Assembly: GCA_973895155.1 (NCBI GenBank) | Contig: OZ316891.1 | Location: forward strand, 14,880,001-14,944,000 | Direction: 5' to 3' | DNA: 64,000 bases | Source of the DNA: Marsupella aquatica | Taxonomy: Eukaryota > Marchantiophyta | Part shown: piece after piece, positions 35,555 to 47,543 of the stretch | Layout of the letters: each line of letters opens with the position of its first letter | How positions within the stretch are numbered: position 1 is the stretch's first letter | The notes under the pieces: generated by a model | Database searches by the model: none | The model's input: only the letters and a program-made list of their open reading frames with translations | What the model was told of the DNA's origin: nothing | Made by a program: the position numbers and the translations under genes

Positions 35555-38500
35555 ATGAGTGATTCGGAGGAGTTTTTTGAAGATGTGGAACTTGAAGCAT
35601 GAGGATAACCACAGCGGTTTGAGGGGCAGAGAGAGGAGCAGGAGGAAGAGCATGTGACACCGATACCATCACCGGTGTGACATGTGGTGGAGGAAGCAGT
35701 ACTACTATCGGAGCTCACGGTAGTGCCAAAGAAGAAGATGGGGACTTTTCAAGCTTGGGGGACCCAAGTATGAAGTGACAAAGTATGATGGGCGCTCTGA
35801 CTACTTGCTATGGGAGAAGCAGGTGAAGGGAGTGCTCTATGCGTCAGGGATGGGCCAACTACTGAGCCCTCGTGAAGACGATGTTGATGAGAAACAATGG
35901 GACCGCATGCAGGAGCAGGGAGTGTGGTGTGTTACACTCTATCTCATGCCTCCCATCATCAAGCAGTTCGGTGCACATAAGGATTGCATGTCCTTGTTTG
36001 CGGAATTGTAGAGCAAGTATCACCGCAAGGAGTTGTCAAACCGACTCTACACTTCCTACAAACTGATGAGTTTCAGGATGAAGGAATCCGGTACAAAGTT
36101 GCAAGACCATGGGGATGCTTTCAACGACATGGTCGTTGACTTGGAAAACCTTGGGGAGACTTTGAATGATGAGACGAAGGCTCTGCAGCTTCTCAGTTCA
36201 TTGCCTCCATCTTACCAGTCCCTATCACGAGTGTTGTTGCATCGTGATAGGGATACCATTTCATACAATGACGTGGTAAGTTCTCTGCTTAGTGATGATC
36301 TTCAGCAGAAGATGCACATCAAGTCACAGCCTTCATCATCTGGTGCTGCCCTCAATGTTAACCGTACGTGGGAGGAGTATGCAGCGACCAACTGGGGACC
36401 GTAGAACCCAGTTTAGATCTAAATCCAGATCTAAGTCCAGGGGTAAATTCCCTCAGAGGAGGCAGGTGACATGTTGGAAGTGCAACCAAGTTGGACACTT
36501 CAAGCGAGACTGTAAGGGAAAGGTAGCCGAAACTTCATCGGCAAATGTGGCTAGGGCTGATGGAGAAGCTGATTAACTCAATGATGAATATGTTTTATGA
36601 AGCCGGGGTATGCCCTGTGCACGTCATCTAGAAGAGCAGATGATGTGTGGATTTTTGATTGTGCTTGCTCTTTTCATATTTGTTACATTCATGAGTTTTT
36701 CAATTCTTACTCTGTTTCAAACGGTTCAGTTCTGATGGGAAATGATCACTCTTGTCAAATTGAGGGAATTGGGTCTGTGAAGATTCAAATGTTTAATGGC
36801 GTTGTGCGCACAGTGTCCGGAGTCAGGTATGTACCTAGCATGCGTAAGAATCTGATTTCACTCGGTGTGTTGGATTCAAATGGTCATCAATGGAGCGTTA
36901 TTGATGGTGAACTTCAAGTCAGGTCGGGAGAGACAGTGATTTTGAAGAGGAGCAAACAGAAGAATTTGTATGTATTACAGGGCAATACTGTATGTGGAGA
37001 GGCCAATGTAACCAAGTCTCACGAGGAGATGACTCAACTGTGGCATTCACGGCTAGGCCACATGAGTGAGAAGGGTTTGGCTATCTTATAGGATAATGGA
37101 CTCATTTCTGATTTGGAATCTTGTAAATTAGAGTTCTGTAAGCATTGCATTCTTGGAAAGCAACATTGTCGTGCTTTCGGTGTTGGAACCCATCGTTCTA
37201 AAGCGGTTCTTGAGTACATACATAGTGACATGTGGGGTCCATCCCCGACTCCCACTCTGGAAAGTTGTACTATATATCATTTATTGATGATTACTCAAGA
37301 TTTGTGTGGATTTATTTTATGACGCATAAGTCTGATGTCTTGTCCATTTTTAAGAAGTGGAATGCCCAGGTGGAGAATCAGACTGGAAACACAGTCAAGT
37401 GTTTGGATACAAGGATGAAGAGTCTGAGGTCAGACAACGGCGGGGAGTACACTTCAGTGGAATTTGAAGAGTACTATTCAGAACAGGGGATAACTCGCCA
37501 TCTCACCACAGTTTATACTCCGTAGTAGAATGATATCGCTGAGAGGCTCAATCGGACACTGTTGGAGCGGTCACGGAGTATGTTGAGCCAATCAAGTTTA
37601 TCACAAGAATTTTAGGCAGAAGCTGTCAATACCGTAGCTTATTTGGTAAATCTTTCTCCTTCTAGTGCTATCAATTTCAAAACACCGTTTGAGATGCGCT
37701 ATAAGCGGCAAGCAGACTATCATGGCTTGGTAGTTTTTGGAAGTGATGCATATGCTCTCACACCGAAGCAAAATAGGACCAAGTTGGATCCTACCTCCAA
37801 GAAATATGTTTTTCTTGGGTACCAGAGTGGTGTGAAAGCCTATAGGCTATGGGATCCTATTGTCTATAAGCTCATTGTCAATAGGGATGTTTCCTTCAAT
37901 GAATCCTGATTATTGAAGGAGGAGAAGAATACTCAGGTCTCCCGTACTGACAAAGGAAAATCTCTTATCCCGGATCTCATTGAGGGGGAGATTGGTCATG
38001 AAGTGCATGACCGAAGAGAAGGAGTTGCTCCAATTATGGAGTTGGTTTCTGTGCGAGAGGAACCAGAGGAGTTTGTTGATGCTGGTGAGCAGCAAGTGGA
38101 TGTTGCTGAGCTTCAAATTGTACGTACCAGCACACGCAGATCAGTCGGAGTCATCGACTAGAAGAGCATTTGGTCGCACTGTACGCGCTCCACCAAGGTA
38201 TGGACAGTGGGTTGATTCATCTCAATTGCAAGAGGAGGACTTTATTACTAATGATGAGGGTGACGCATTGATTTTGGAAGAAAGGGAACCTTCTTCATTT
38301 CATGAGGCAAGTGCTTCAAAGGAGAAGCAAGAGTGGGCTGTAGCAATGCAAACGGAAATGCAGTCACTGAAGGACAACAAAACTTGGGAGCTTGTCAAGC
38401 TGCCTGAGGGACAACAAGTGGTGGACAGCAAGTGGATATATAAGCTAAAGGATCAATCCACAGGAGGTGGATCGAAGGTCTACAAGGCTAGGTTGGTAGC

Positions 38501-39871
38501 CAAGGGATTCACACAGGAAAAAAATGTGGATTACAATGAGGTCTTCTCACCAGTTGCTAAGTACTCAACAATACGGCTATTGTGTGTGCTTGTTGTTATG
38601 TTTGGTCTGCTGCTAGATCAGATGGATGTTGTCATAGCCTTCCTCTATGGCACCTTGGAAGAGGTGATCTTCATGAGACAGCCGCTAGGTTTTGTGAAGA
38701 AAGGGCAAGAGGATTTGGTTTACAGATTGCTGAGATCCTTGTACGGGTTGAAGCAATCACCAAGATAGTGGAATAAGCGGTTTGATGATTGAATCCGTGC
38801 ACAAGGCTTTCATAGGAGTGTGTTTGACCCATGTGTGTATCTTAAACCGGTGAAGAATGTTGTTTTTGGGTTCATTGTTTTAGTACTTTATGTGGATGAC
38901 ATGCTTATTGCGGCCAGGGATAGGTCTGAGATTGTTAAGCTCAAGGCACTGCTTAGTGTAGAGTTTAAGATGAAGGACTTAGGGCCAGCTAAGAGAATTT
39001 TGGGTATGGAGATCACTAGGGACTTGAAGGCTGGTAAGCTATGGTTGACGCAGAGCAGTTATGCGAGGAAGGTAATTGCAAGGTTCAACATGGGGGATAG
39101 CAAGCCAGTAAGTACCCCCGTTGGCTCCACACTTCAAGTTGTCATCAGCATTCTGTCCTACAGATGAGACAGAGAAGGGGTTGATGTCAAAGGTTCCGTA
39201 TGACAAGGCAGTGGGGAGTCTCATGTATTTGATGACTTGCACTAGACCTGATCTTGCCATGGCTATGGGCAAGGTGAGCAGGTACATGTCGAATCCAGGG
39301 AAGGTACACTAGGAAGCAGTGAAGTGGATTATTCGGTATTTGAAGGGTGCCGTGGATCATGGTCTATTGTTTGATGCATGCTGATAATGCTAGATCATTG
39401 ATGGGCTATGTAGATGCTGACTATGCATAGGATCTGGATCGAAGAAGGTCAACAACAGGTTATGTGTTCACACTTGGAGGTGGATGCATAAGTTGGAGGT
39501 CTATTTTGCAGAAGTGTATTGCTCAGTCTACTACAGAAGCGGAGTATGTTGCAGCAGCGGAAGCAGCAAAGGAAGCGATTTGGTTGGAAAGACTTATCAC
39601 TGAGATGGGATTGCCACAGGGGAATGTGAAGCTCCATTGTGATAGTCAGAGTGCACTCCATCTTGCTGTGAACCAGGTGATGGACAGCAGAGTGAAGCAC
39701 ATCGACGTCAGGTACCATTTTATCAGGCAGGTTGTGTCTGATAATATGTTTGAGCTAGTCAAGATTGACGGTAAACTCAACCCGGCTGACGCTTTTACCA
39801 AAGTGATTCCTTTGGAGAGTTTTTCTAGACACCATGATGCATTGCAGGATTTGCAATTGCCTCACAAGTAG
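35555..39871 (+). pseudogene. copia-1 gag-pol polyprotein, broken by stops and frameshifts
   Basis: Order of remains: gag (KYDGRSDYLLWEKQVKGVLY, about 35780) with zinc knuckle CWKCNQVGHFKRDC at 36472-36513; protease with WIFDCACSFH at 36648; pre-integrase LWHSRLGH at about 37040; integrase core to about 37700; reverse transcriptase with FLYGTLEEV (38640) and LYVDDML (about 38889); RNase H from 39464 ending in TAG at 39869-39871. Breaks include a TGA 15 codons after the gag ATG, a TAG at 37089-37091, TAG codons near 37522, 37612 and 38766, and frameshifts near 37255 and 38160. It cannot make a full polyprotein. The untranslated leader 34072-35554 is long. Confidence 0.88.
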
Positions 39872-40051
39872 GGTTACTTAACATTTGTGTAGATACTGAG
39901 ATATGCTCTTGCTCATTCCTTGTATAGGCTACGGCTTAGTTTTGGTCTACTCTCATATAAAGAGGGAAAAACCGGTTTGGTTTTTCTTTCCAGAACTTCC
40001 CGCTGAGCAATCATATTGGTAGCAGTCTTTACCCTCCCCTAGACCAGAGTC

Positions 40052-40062
40052 AAGGGGGAGAT
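40052..40062 (+). other. copia-1 polypurine tract
   Basis: AAGGGGGAGAT immediately before the 3' LTR, the plus-strand primer of LTR retrotransposons. Confidence 0.8.
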
Positions 40063-40407
40063 TGTTAGGATTTACTCTTAGGTCTAGAGTTACAAATGTA
40101 CTGTAGTTAAGGCTAACCTTAGTCGCAGACTTGGTTAGGTTAGTCATGCTGTGCACACTCTATAACCAAGAGGTGTTTGCTTGGAGAGGGGGAACTCAGG
40201 CTCATTGTTACGGAGCTAGTTGAGAAATAGAGAGAGCTTGCGTTGTGGATGCTTGGTATGGCCGGTCGGCCTAGAGTGCAGTAAAGCTCATGTGTGTTCC
40301 CGTGGACGTAGCCTCATGTGGAGGTGAACCACGTATCTCTCTGTGTCGAATTTTGTGTGTTGGATGGTTCATGGGCTTGCCGTTGCGATTGTCGTCTATG
40401 CTCAACA
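40063..40407 (+). repeat. copia-1 3' LTR
   Basis: 345 bp, TGTTAGG...CTCAACA. It keeps the empty site corresponding to the MITE in the 5' LTR (GTTACAAA here). Confidence 0.92.
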
Positions 40408-40412
40408 CCACA

Positions 40413-42100
40413 CCTTACATCAAAGTTTCCAAGAGGGCCTGAAGTTACCATCCCTCGCCCTTGTGAACAAACCCTCCAGCAGTTGGACCGGCTGCAGCAA
40501 TACCCTGTCACACCATTCTAGGTAGTGTTAGAGTGTATCGTACTATCTAGATCCGTATGTTTGGTATGTGTGCTATATGAGCCGATAAGGTTCCGTCAGG
40601 TTTGTGTGAGAGGGTACTTCTCACTTGTGAGGCATTGAAAGGTCATCTTTCAATGTTGAGCCTTGGAGAGAGAGGAGCTTGAGTGTGGCTATGGTGGCTG
40701 TGAGCTTCGCTTGTGTAACGTGGATTCCTTGAGTAGTGCAAGGTGCGTTGGCTTGACATACATGTGTGATTGGATCGGTGCGGGATCGATGAGGTATTGT
40801 GGACCGGGATATTGTGGGTTTTGGACATGTGTGGACATGAGTTCCCCTTGTATTCCATTCTCTTGTGTTTGTGATGTGGCAATCTGACTATGTCTGGATG
40901 TATGTGACAAGTGATGTATGTTGTGTAGCGATGTGTATGCGCACGACAACCCTCAGCAAACCTTCCACCCCTCATTGCAAGATGGGAAGTGGGAGACGAA
41001 AGCATTCCAGCCTTAGTGGTTTTATGCTCTCCTGGTTTTGTCCTTCGGCGGGTGTCCCCGGGGTTTTGTCCCTCCTTTGTTGGCTACCATTTTTCCCATC
41101 TGGCTGTTTTAATGGATTTAAATTGGCTCGTTCAAGACAGAAAATAAAATTACTAGATAACAACAGAGGCCAGATTATAAGTGCACCTTATGACCTAAAA
41201 GTTTAATTTGCAAAAGCCATCAGAAATTATCAAGAAGTTTTCACAATGAATAAAACATCAAGATATAAATGGGTACAGGTCATTGAGTTGAGAGTTGAGA
41301 ATTCAGGATAATTATTGCCAGTGACAATTGTGATAAAACACACTATACAAAACCGGCACATTTAGTTACTTTGCCAATTAAAGGAAAGCCTTTTGTTACC
41401 TTTTCCATAAGTTTGATTCAGGCTAGAAAATCATTGTATGTTTTTTGAATTTGTCAAATTGTTGAGCTATTTTGTACTGACAGGGTTCAAAATCTAAATA
41501 TCATTGAAACTACTAAACATCTAAATGATCAAAATCAATCCAATAGTTTGCTGGTTCAAAAAACCCCTCGACAATGCATGTTATTCCCCCTGTACCTCTG
41601 AATAAAAAATAAATCAATGGACGTAAGCTTGACCATGTTCCAAGTTCATGGTAATGTCAAAAGTTCAACCACACCTGCCCATATAAAAGCCCCATTCCCT
41701 GCCTTCTACTGCTGGTTCTTGTTTAGTGGTGAAGAATGTGGAGCTCAAGCCCATTTCTAATGAAACTGAACCTGTGCACTTTATAATGAGAGCTACCGGT
41801 AAACCAAACCCTCCATACTAGGTGCAGTTGTGATTTCAGCACAAGACTAAGCAAAGAGCTAAGTCTTTTGAGCCCTCTTATTCTAAGCCACTGACTTAAC
41901 TGCAATTCAAATAGCATAAAACTAATTTAAGATATCTTAATCCAAAGTCCTCCATGAGACATTTACACAACTAAGAATCTGCAACTAAATTTCTTCAGAT
42001 CCAGGTTCTCATGATCAGAGCCGAATTTGCTGATTTGTTTCCCTAGTTGCACAACCACATGCAAGACGCTTCTTAGCTACATCTGACTTGTGTTTTTGTT
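40413..42100. other. Continuation of the copia-1 host sequence and AT-rich spacer
   Basis: No gene supported. From 40527 TGTTAGAGTGTATC begins a stretch that could be an LTR of another element, but no matching partner was found. 41030-41150 (TTTTGTCCCTCCTTTGTTGG... TTTAATGGATTTAAATTGG) has the look of a plant LINE 3' end. 41150-42050 is AT-rich with no feature. Confidence 0.4.
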
Positions 42101-42402
42101 CGTCACCCAAAGCTTTCCCTAGCCACCTATAGGGGCACTCTGCTTTACCAGGCTTTTCACTTTCCTGCTCAGTAGAGCCTTAGTTTGCTATAGTGGGGGA
42201 CTCTTGCAGGGTCCTTTCCCTTCTTTGGCCCCTGTTATTAGGTCTCCTTCTCTAGGTTCGACATTTTTTGTTCTTTGGCAGTTTGGGTCTTTTCCCTTGT
42301 TTGCCCCCCTTTATTGAGTCCCCTTCTCCCTATTTGACATTTTCTGTTGTTTCGCACTTTGCTATATATTACTAGATGAGGTGTCACATGTATGGAAACA
42401 AC

Positions 42403-43224
42403 ATTGGAAACAGCGAGAATGTATCACTGGCAAAGTTAGAGCTGCAACCGACATCGTTTGGTATGCACTTTAGCATGCGCGATCTGCTACGTCTCCAATT
42501 TCGCGATTCTGAGCTCGGGGCAAAATTTCACTTCGAGTTGGAAGGGCAATCGGCTGCGGTTTGAGCTCAGACTTTGCCAGAGCATTGGAAACAGCGAGAA
42601 TGTATCACTGGCAAAGTTAGAGCTGCAACCGACATCGTTTGGTATGCACTTTAGCATGCGCGATCTGCTATGTCTCCAGTTTCGCGATTCTGAGCTCGGG
42701 GCAAAATTTCACTTCGAGTTGGAAGGGCAATCGGCTGCGGTTTGAGCTCAGATTTTGCCAGAGCATTGGAAATAGCGAGAATGTATCACTGGCAAAGTTA
42801 GAGCTGCAACCGACATCGTTTGATATGCACTTTAGCATGCACGATCTGTTACGTCTCCAATTTCGCGATTCTGAGCTCGGGGCAAAATTTCACTTCGAGT
42901 TGGAAGGGCAATCGGCAGTTTCGCAATTTTGAGCTTGGGGCGAAATTTCACTTCAAGTTGGAAGGGAAATTGGCTGCGGTTTAAGCTCAGACTTTGCCAG
43001 AGCATTGGACACAGCGAGAATGTATCACTGGCAAAGTTAGAGCTGCAACCGACATCGTTTGGTATGCACTTTAGCATGCACGATCTGCTACGTGTCCAGT
43101 TTCGGGATTCTGAGCTTGGGGCGAAATTTCACTTCGAGTTGGAAGGGCAATCGGCTGCGGTTTGAGCTCAGATTTTGGCAGAGTGTTGCAAACAGCGAGA
43201 GTGTATCACTGGCAAAGCTTTGTG
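42403..43224 (+). repeat. 181-bp tandem monomers in the LINE 5' UTR
   Basis: ATTGGAAACAGCGAGAATG (or close variant) starts units at 42403, 42584, 42765, 43004 and, partially, 43185. The period is 181 bp except for the third unit, lengthened by a 58-bp internal duplication. The last, partial unit runs straight into the ORF1 start codon at 43225. Each full unit has a short frame ending ELEGQSAAV-stop, which is probably not translated. Confidence 0.92.
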
Positions 43225-43995
43225 ATGGCAACGGAGGAGATTGCCCATCTCAAGGCTTTGCTTGAGAAAATCTTAGTTGTGGCTGAAAACTCTGCAATTG
43301 AGATTACCACACTCAGCAAGGAGGTGACGGAGCTAAAGAATGAGAATGTCAAGCAAAAGAGGTTGATTAGTGATCTTCGATCTCAAACTCAGGAGAATGG
43401 TAAGCAACTCTCATTGCTTGCATCATGTTTTGGAGACATGGAGAAGAGTATGTGCCCAGAGAAATCAGTGATACATGAGGCTGTAGGGGAGATTGAGGAG
43501 AAGCTCAAAACCTTTGCACAGGCTGCAAAACAATCACATATGGAATTTGTCCAAGCCAAGGAGGAGGAGAGAAGAGCACTAGAGGAAGAACACAAGAACC
43601 AGCATGCAAGAGTCAGCAACTGCAAAATATCAGGCCTTGTTGAGGAGAAGAAGGAAGACACCAAGAAGGTAGCAATTTCATTCTTCCAATCTCAGATGAA
43701 AGTGCATGACCCTATCATTTTGCAAGCATATAGGATTGGGCAAAAGAAGGGGGACCTTCCACATCCAATCTTGGTGAAGTTTGCAGCTGAATCCGAGAAA
43801 GCTAGAGTGATGGCTAATAGGAGCATGCTTAAAGGGCTAAGGATTTGGTTGGATGATGATCTGACTCCCACACAAGTCCAAGCAAGGAAAATTGAGCTTG
43901 AGAAGGTGAGGGTAGCCAAAGACCAAGGATTGGTAGCCTACTTGCGCAATGGACAAGCTGTTGTTACCAATAAGAAGAGAGTTGTTTCTAAATGA
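43225..43995 (+). CDS. LINE ORF1 protein (coiled-coil, nucleic-acid-binding type)
   Basis: 256 residues, MATEEIAHLKALLEKIL... The N-terminal half is charged with heptad spacing (coiled coil, about residues 1-130). The C-terminal half (CKISGLVEEKKEDTKKVAIS, AYRIGQKKG, PHPILVKFAAESEKARVM) resembles the RRM/CTD region of L1-type ORF1 proteins ('RxG', 'RPILVKF'). Such proteins form trimers on the element RNA. It ends in TGA at 43993-43995, in the same frame as ORF2. The start was chosen as the first Met after the monomers. Confidence 0.8.
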   Translation: MATEEIAHLKALLEKILVVAENSAIEITTLSKEVTELKNENVKQKRLISDLRSQTQENGKQLSLLASCFGDMEKSMCPEKSVIHEAVGEIEEKLKTFAQAAKQSHMEFVQAKEEERRALEEEHKNQHARVSNCKISGLVEEKKEDTKKVAISFFQSQMKVHDPIILQAYRIGQKKGDLPHPILVKFAAESEKARVMANRSMLKGLRIWLDDDLTPTQVQARKIELEKVRVAKDQGLVAYLRNGQAVVTNKKRVVSK

Positions 43996-44016
43996 TGGAT
44001 TGGGACCTTGAGAGTC

Positions 44017-47000
44017 ATGGCATGGAATGTTTCAGGACTTTCCATAGAAACAGCAATTGGAGGGGAACCTTTGTTTGAGAATTTTGACATCTTGCTTTTC
44101 ACGGAGACTTGGGAATATGAGGGAAATGCTCTACCTAGCATTAAAGGCTTTACTTGCATACAATCCATCTTCAATGAGAAGAAGACCACACGGGGAAGAG
44201 GGTTTGGAGGCATTGCTGTCTACACCAAGAATCAACTTCAACACATCACCTCTATTGAGCATGAAGATCCCAGCAAGCAGTTCATGGTGGTGAGACTTCA
44301 TACCAGAGGTACTCCATCATTTCTGATTGTCACCTACTTTGCTCCCCTTAATATGAATGTCTATAAGATGGGAATTGCTGATGCACATTATCCCTTTCAT
44401 AGGTTAATCCAAGTCATTCATGATATATCACCACTAGGGGAGACATGGATAGTGGGGGACTTTAATGCCAGGGTATCTAATGAACAATTTACTGAAAGTG
44501 AGGACTTAGGAACTTTACCTTGGTCATCATGTAGTGAAGAGATACCTTGGGTGAGAGAGGCTCTTGACACCAGAACAAATGACATGACACGTCACTTTTT
44601 GCATTTGGGAGCTTCTTGTAATCTAAGAATATTGAATGGGCTTGAGAGATTTCCCCAATCATCTAGTTACACTTTTAAATCTAAACAAGGATGTAGTACC
44701 ATTGATTACCTTCTTGCCTCACCTACCTCTGCCACTAGAGTGGTTGACTTTCAAATACTTGATCAACAACCAGAGTCTTCACACTTGCCTTTGTTGTTCC
44801 ATCTTGACCTGACCACAATCCCAAACAAAGTGCATAGAAAGCCAGTACCCAAACCTCTGTTTCTAGACCCTGATAGAGAAGTCATCTTCAAAGCCAACTT
44901 TGAACATCTTCTCCATACCCTGGATGATCAGATTGAGCTCTCAGAAGTCATAGCACAAGCAGCAGCCTCTACTTTCTCCACCAAACCCCCTAGAAAGCAA
45001 AACATGAAGGCTTGGTTTGACGAGGATTGTGCTAGAGCAAGGATGCAAGCAAGATCACATTCAGGGGAAAAGAGACTTTTGGCATTCACTATGTACAAGA
45101 ACTTCATCAAACACAAGAAGAGGTGCTTCTTGAAGAGTCATCAACAATCACTATGTGAGGAGTTCATCAAACATCCAAAACGTTTTTGGGAGAGAATGCA
45201 ATCAGGCAAGACTACTCCCCCCTTGGATCACCAGGACCTGGTAACCTATGTCACATCCTTGTATTTCTTTCCAGATGCTAGTGGCATGCCTTTACCCCTT
45301 GGGGACACCATTCAGTTTACAGAGAGGGAGGTGAAGGTGCATCTTTCCCACATGCAACATGGGAAAGCTAAAGATCTGTTGGGCCTGAACTTGGAGCTTC
45401 TTTTGTGGGGAGGACCCTCTTTACTAACAAACTTGGTGCATGAGCTGAATCAAGCAATGGCTTTAGGTTTACCTAAAGCTTGGATGACCAGAAGAGTGGT
45501 GCCTATCTTCAAGGCAGGCAACAAGGACGATGTGCACAACTACAGAACCATCATGGTAGGCAATACTTTTGCTAAAGTTTTGGGAGGACTACTTGAAGCC
45601 AGATTAAGCTCTTGGTTGGAGAGTGAGATGAAAAGGGCACCTTCACAAGCAGGTTTTAGGAGAGAATTCAGCACTATGGATCACATTCTCTGCTTGAGGG
45701 TGTTGTGTGAAAAGGCCAAATCTCCACATAAACCATTATTTTGCTTGTTTGTGGACTTCTCCAAGGCCTTTGACAAAGTTTCCCGATCCAAGCTTTGGGA
45801 TAGGATGGTGGAGTTGGAAGTGCCTGAAGAGCTCAGGTTGGCTGTTTCTAAATTGTACCAAGAAGTGCGCATCAAACTTTCAAAGGAAACCTCTGAAGAA
45901 ATCTGGAGCACTCTTGGGGTGATCCAAGGTTGTCCTCTCTCACCAACTCTCTTTGGCATCTTCATTGATCAGCTACACAACATTTTGGAGGAGCATGGTG
46001 GAGTTGGCACTCAATTGGGTAGGTTTGTCCTCCAACTTCTTATATTTGCAGATGATGTGGTCCTACTTGCTCATGCTCAAGAAGCTTTGCAAAGACATCT
46101 CAATGCCTTGGAGGAGTTTTGTCAAGCAACAGGGATGGTAGTCAACCTCAAGAAGACCAAGTGTTTGGGCATTGGCACACGACAAAATCCAGAGCTCTAC
46201 TTCCAAGGGAATCTGGTGGAATTTGTGAGGACCTACAAATACCTTGGGGTGGAGTTCTCTCAAAACTTGAGTTGGGCCTCATGTGTAAAATCTAGGGCTG
46301 CCAATGGGTACGGAGCTTTTTATGCATTCATGAACAAATGCAAAAGAGCTGGTCTACACACTTGGAGGTTAAGGAAACATCTCTTTGGAGCTTTGGTGAA
46401 ACCAGTCATTCTTTATGGAGCACCAATTTGGGGAGCAGGTGTGTCTAAATCTGGGTGACAACAGATTGAGGGGCTGCAAAAGCTATTTCTTGAGATGGAG
46501 CTTGGGATCAAGTCACAAACCCCATATACACTTACACTTGCAGAGGCAGGCTTGTTTCCTTTGGAGGTGGAGGCACTCTTCCACACACTCAAATACATCA
46601 TGCGTGTAAGAGAGTTGGAGGAAAACAGATTTCCTTTTCATGCCTTGCGCTCATCTTCAGCTAAAGGGTGGTATGCAGATGTGTGCAGGTGGGCCCATGC
46701 TTGGGATTTTCCTGAACATGAATGGCCAACACACCCAACCAAGCTAAGAGCAAAACTTGAGCAAAAGGCTTTGCACAAACTTTGGCATGAACCTAGCCCA
46801 CGGCAGCAATACTACATGAGAGATGTGAACCCCATGAAGAAATATCGAGAACAAGAATACTTATCTAGCACTATCTCAGTACAACTTAGACAACTTATTG
46901 CTCAGTATAGACTAAGCTCACACCACCTTGAAGTAGAACAAGGGAGATGGAAGGATATTGACAGGAAAAAGAGGGTTTGTCAACTATGTGATAGCTCTAG

Positions 47001-47211
47001 TATAGAGAATGAATATCATGTATTCATTGCTTGCAAGTTTTATGAGGGGGTTAGGATGGCATCTCAAATCTTGGTGAAAGATTTGTATGCATTGTTTGGT
47101 CTGCCCCCTCAGCAACTTGGAAGATATATCTTTGCAGTGGATAGGGAAAGGAGAATAGGTTTGGAAAATCTTTCAGGGCTCTCTAGGTTCATAGTTTCTT
47201 TGAGGACATAG
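44017..47211 (+). pseudogene. LINE ORF2: APE endonuclease plus reverse transcriptase, one internal TGA
   Basis: First ATG at 44017, 21 nt after the ORF1 stop and in the same frame. The endonuclease begins RVMAWNVSGLS and has ETW, VGDFNARV and HLPLLF-type motifs (about residues 1-270). Reverse transcriptase follows: KAWMTRRVVPIFKAGNKDDV, FVDFSKAFDKV, GVIQGCPLSPTLF and catalytic FADDVVLL. A TGA at 46456-46458 (GVSKSG-stop-QQIEGLQKLF) sits where related proteins usually have Trp. The frame then continues to TAG at 47209-47211 with a CCHC finger (CQLCDSSSIENEYHVFIAC). Apart from that TGA the reading frame is intact, so this copy is young or the codon is read through. Confidence 0.9.
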
Positions 47212-47543
47212 TTGTCCTCTTCTGAGCAATCTCTTTTGGTTGCTCTTTTCTTTGATTGCATTGTACTTTACTTTTTGTGGCAGCTCCTTTGACTTTCATG
47301 GTCCCGGAGTTTATAATACATTACCATTACCATATACATACACTGAATATCTTTCTAGAAGTATTATGGCTTAACTCATTACTACACGTGACAAACTAAT
47401 GTCGTATCGGAACCGAGGGATCGTGGTCAACATAAATTAAAGTAGGTGTGCCCCTGTGCTATATATCTCAAACATTTAGGCTGGGATCGACCCTCAATTG
47501 CTCGATCAGCAGTACTAAGATGAAACTGGACTGAACAGAATCT

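Larger units (their letters stand above)
33499..40407 (+). mobile_element. Ty1/copia retrotransposon, copia-1 (complete structure, coding decayed)
   Basis: The 5' LTR is 33499-34057 and the 3' LTR 40063-40407, both TGTTAGGATTTACTC...CTCAACA. Perfect 5-bp target duplications CCACA lie at 33494-33498 and 40408-40412. A primer-binding site TGGTATCAGAGC (initiator tRNA-Met type) starts at 34060, and a polypurine tract AAGGGGGAGAT precedes the 3' LTR. Without the MITE in the 5' LTR the two LTRs are both about 345 bp and differ at roughly 15-20 positions by eye, so the insertion is not very recent. Confidence 0.92.
42376..47340 (+). mobile_element. LINE (non-LTR retrotransposon), nearly full length
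   Basis: A 5' UTR of tandem monomers, ORF1, ORF2 with endonuclease and reverse transcriptase, and a 3' end in an ATTACC-type short repeat (ATTACCATTACCAT, about 47321-47334) rather than poly-A. Upstream, 42200-42360 contains an imperfect tandem pair of about 80 bp (CTTTTCCCTTGTTTGCCCC...) that may also belong to the promoter region. Target duplications were not found, so both outer borders are approximate. Confidence 0.85.

Noticed and set aside
40527-40960. Possible LTR starting TGTTAGAGTGTATC
   Set aside because: No matching partner copy, primer site or target duplication found in the window.
42376-43165. Short repeated proteins encoded by the 181-bp monomers
   Set aside because: Open only because the unit length is not a multiple of three and few stops occur; more likely untranslated promoter units.
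42340-47400. Target-site duplication of the LINE
   Set aside because: Words such as GCTATATAT occur on both sides but not at the expected borders, so no duplication is claimed.
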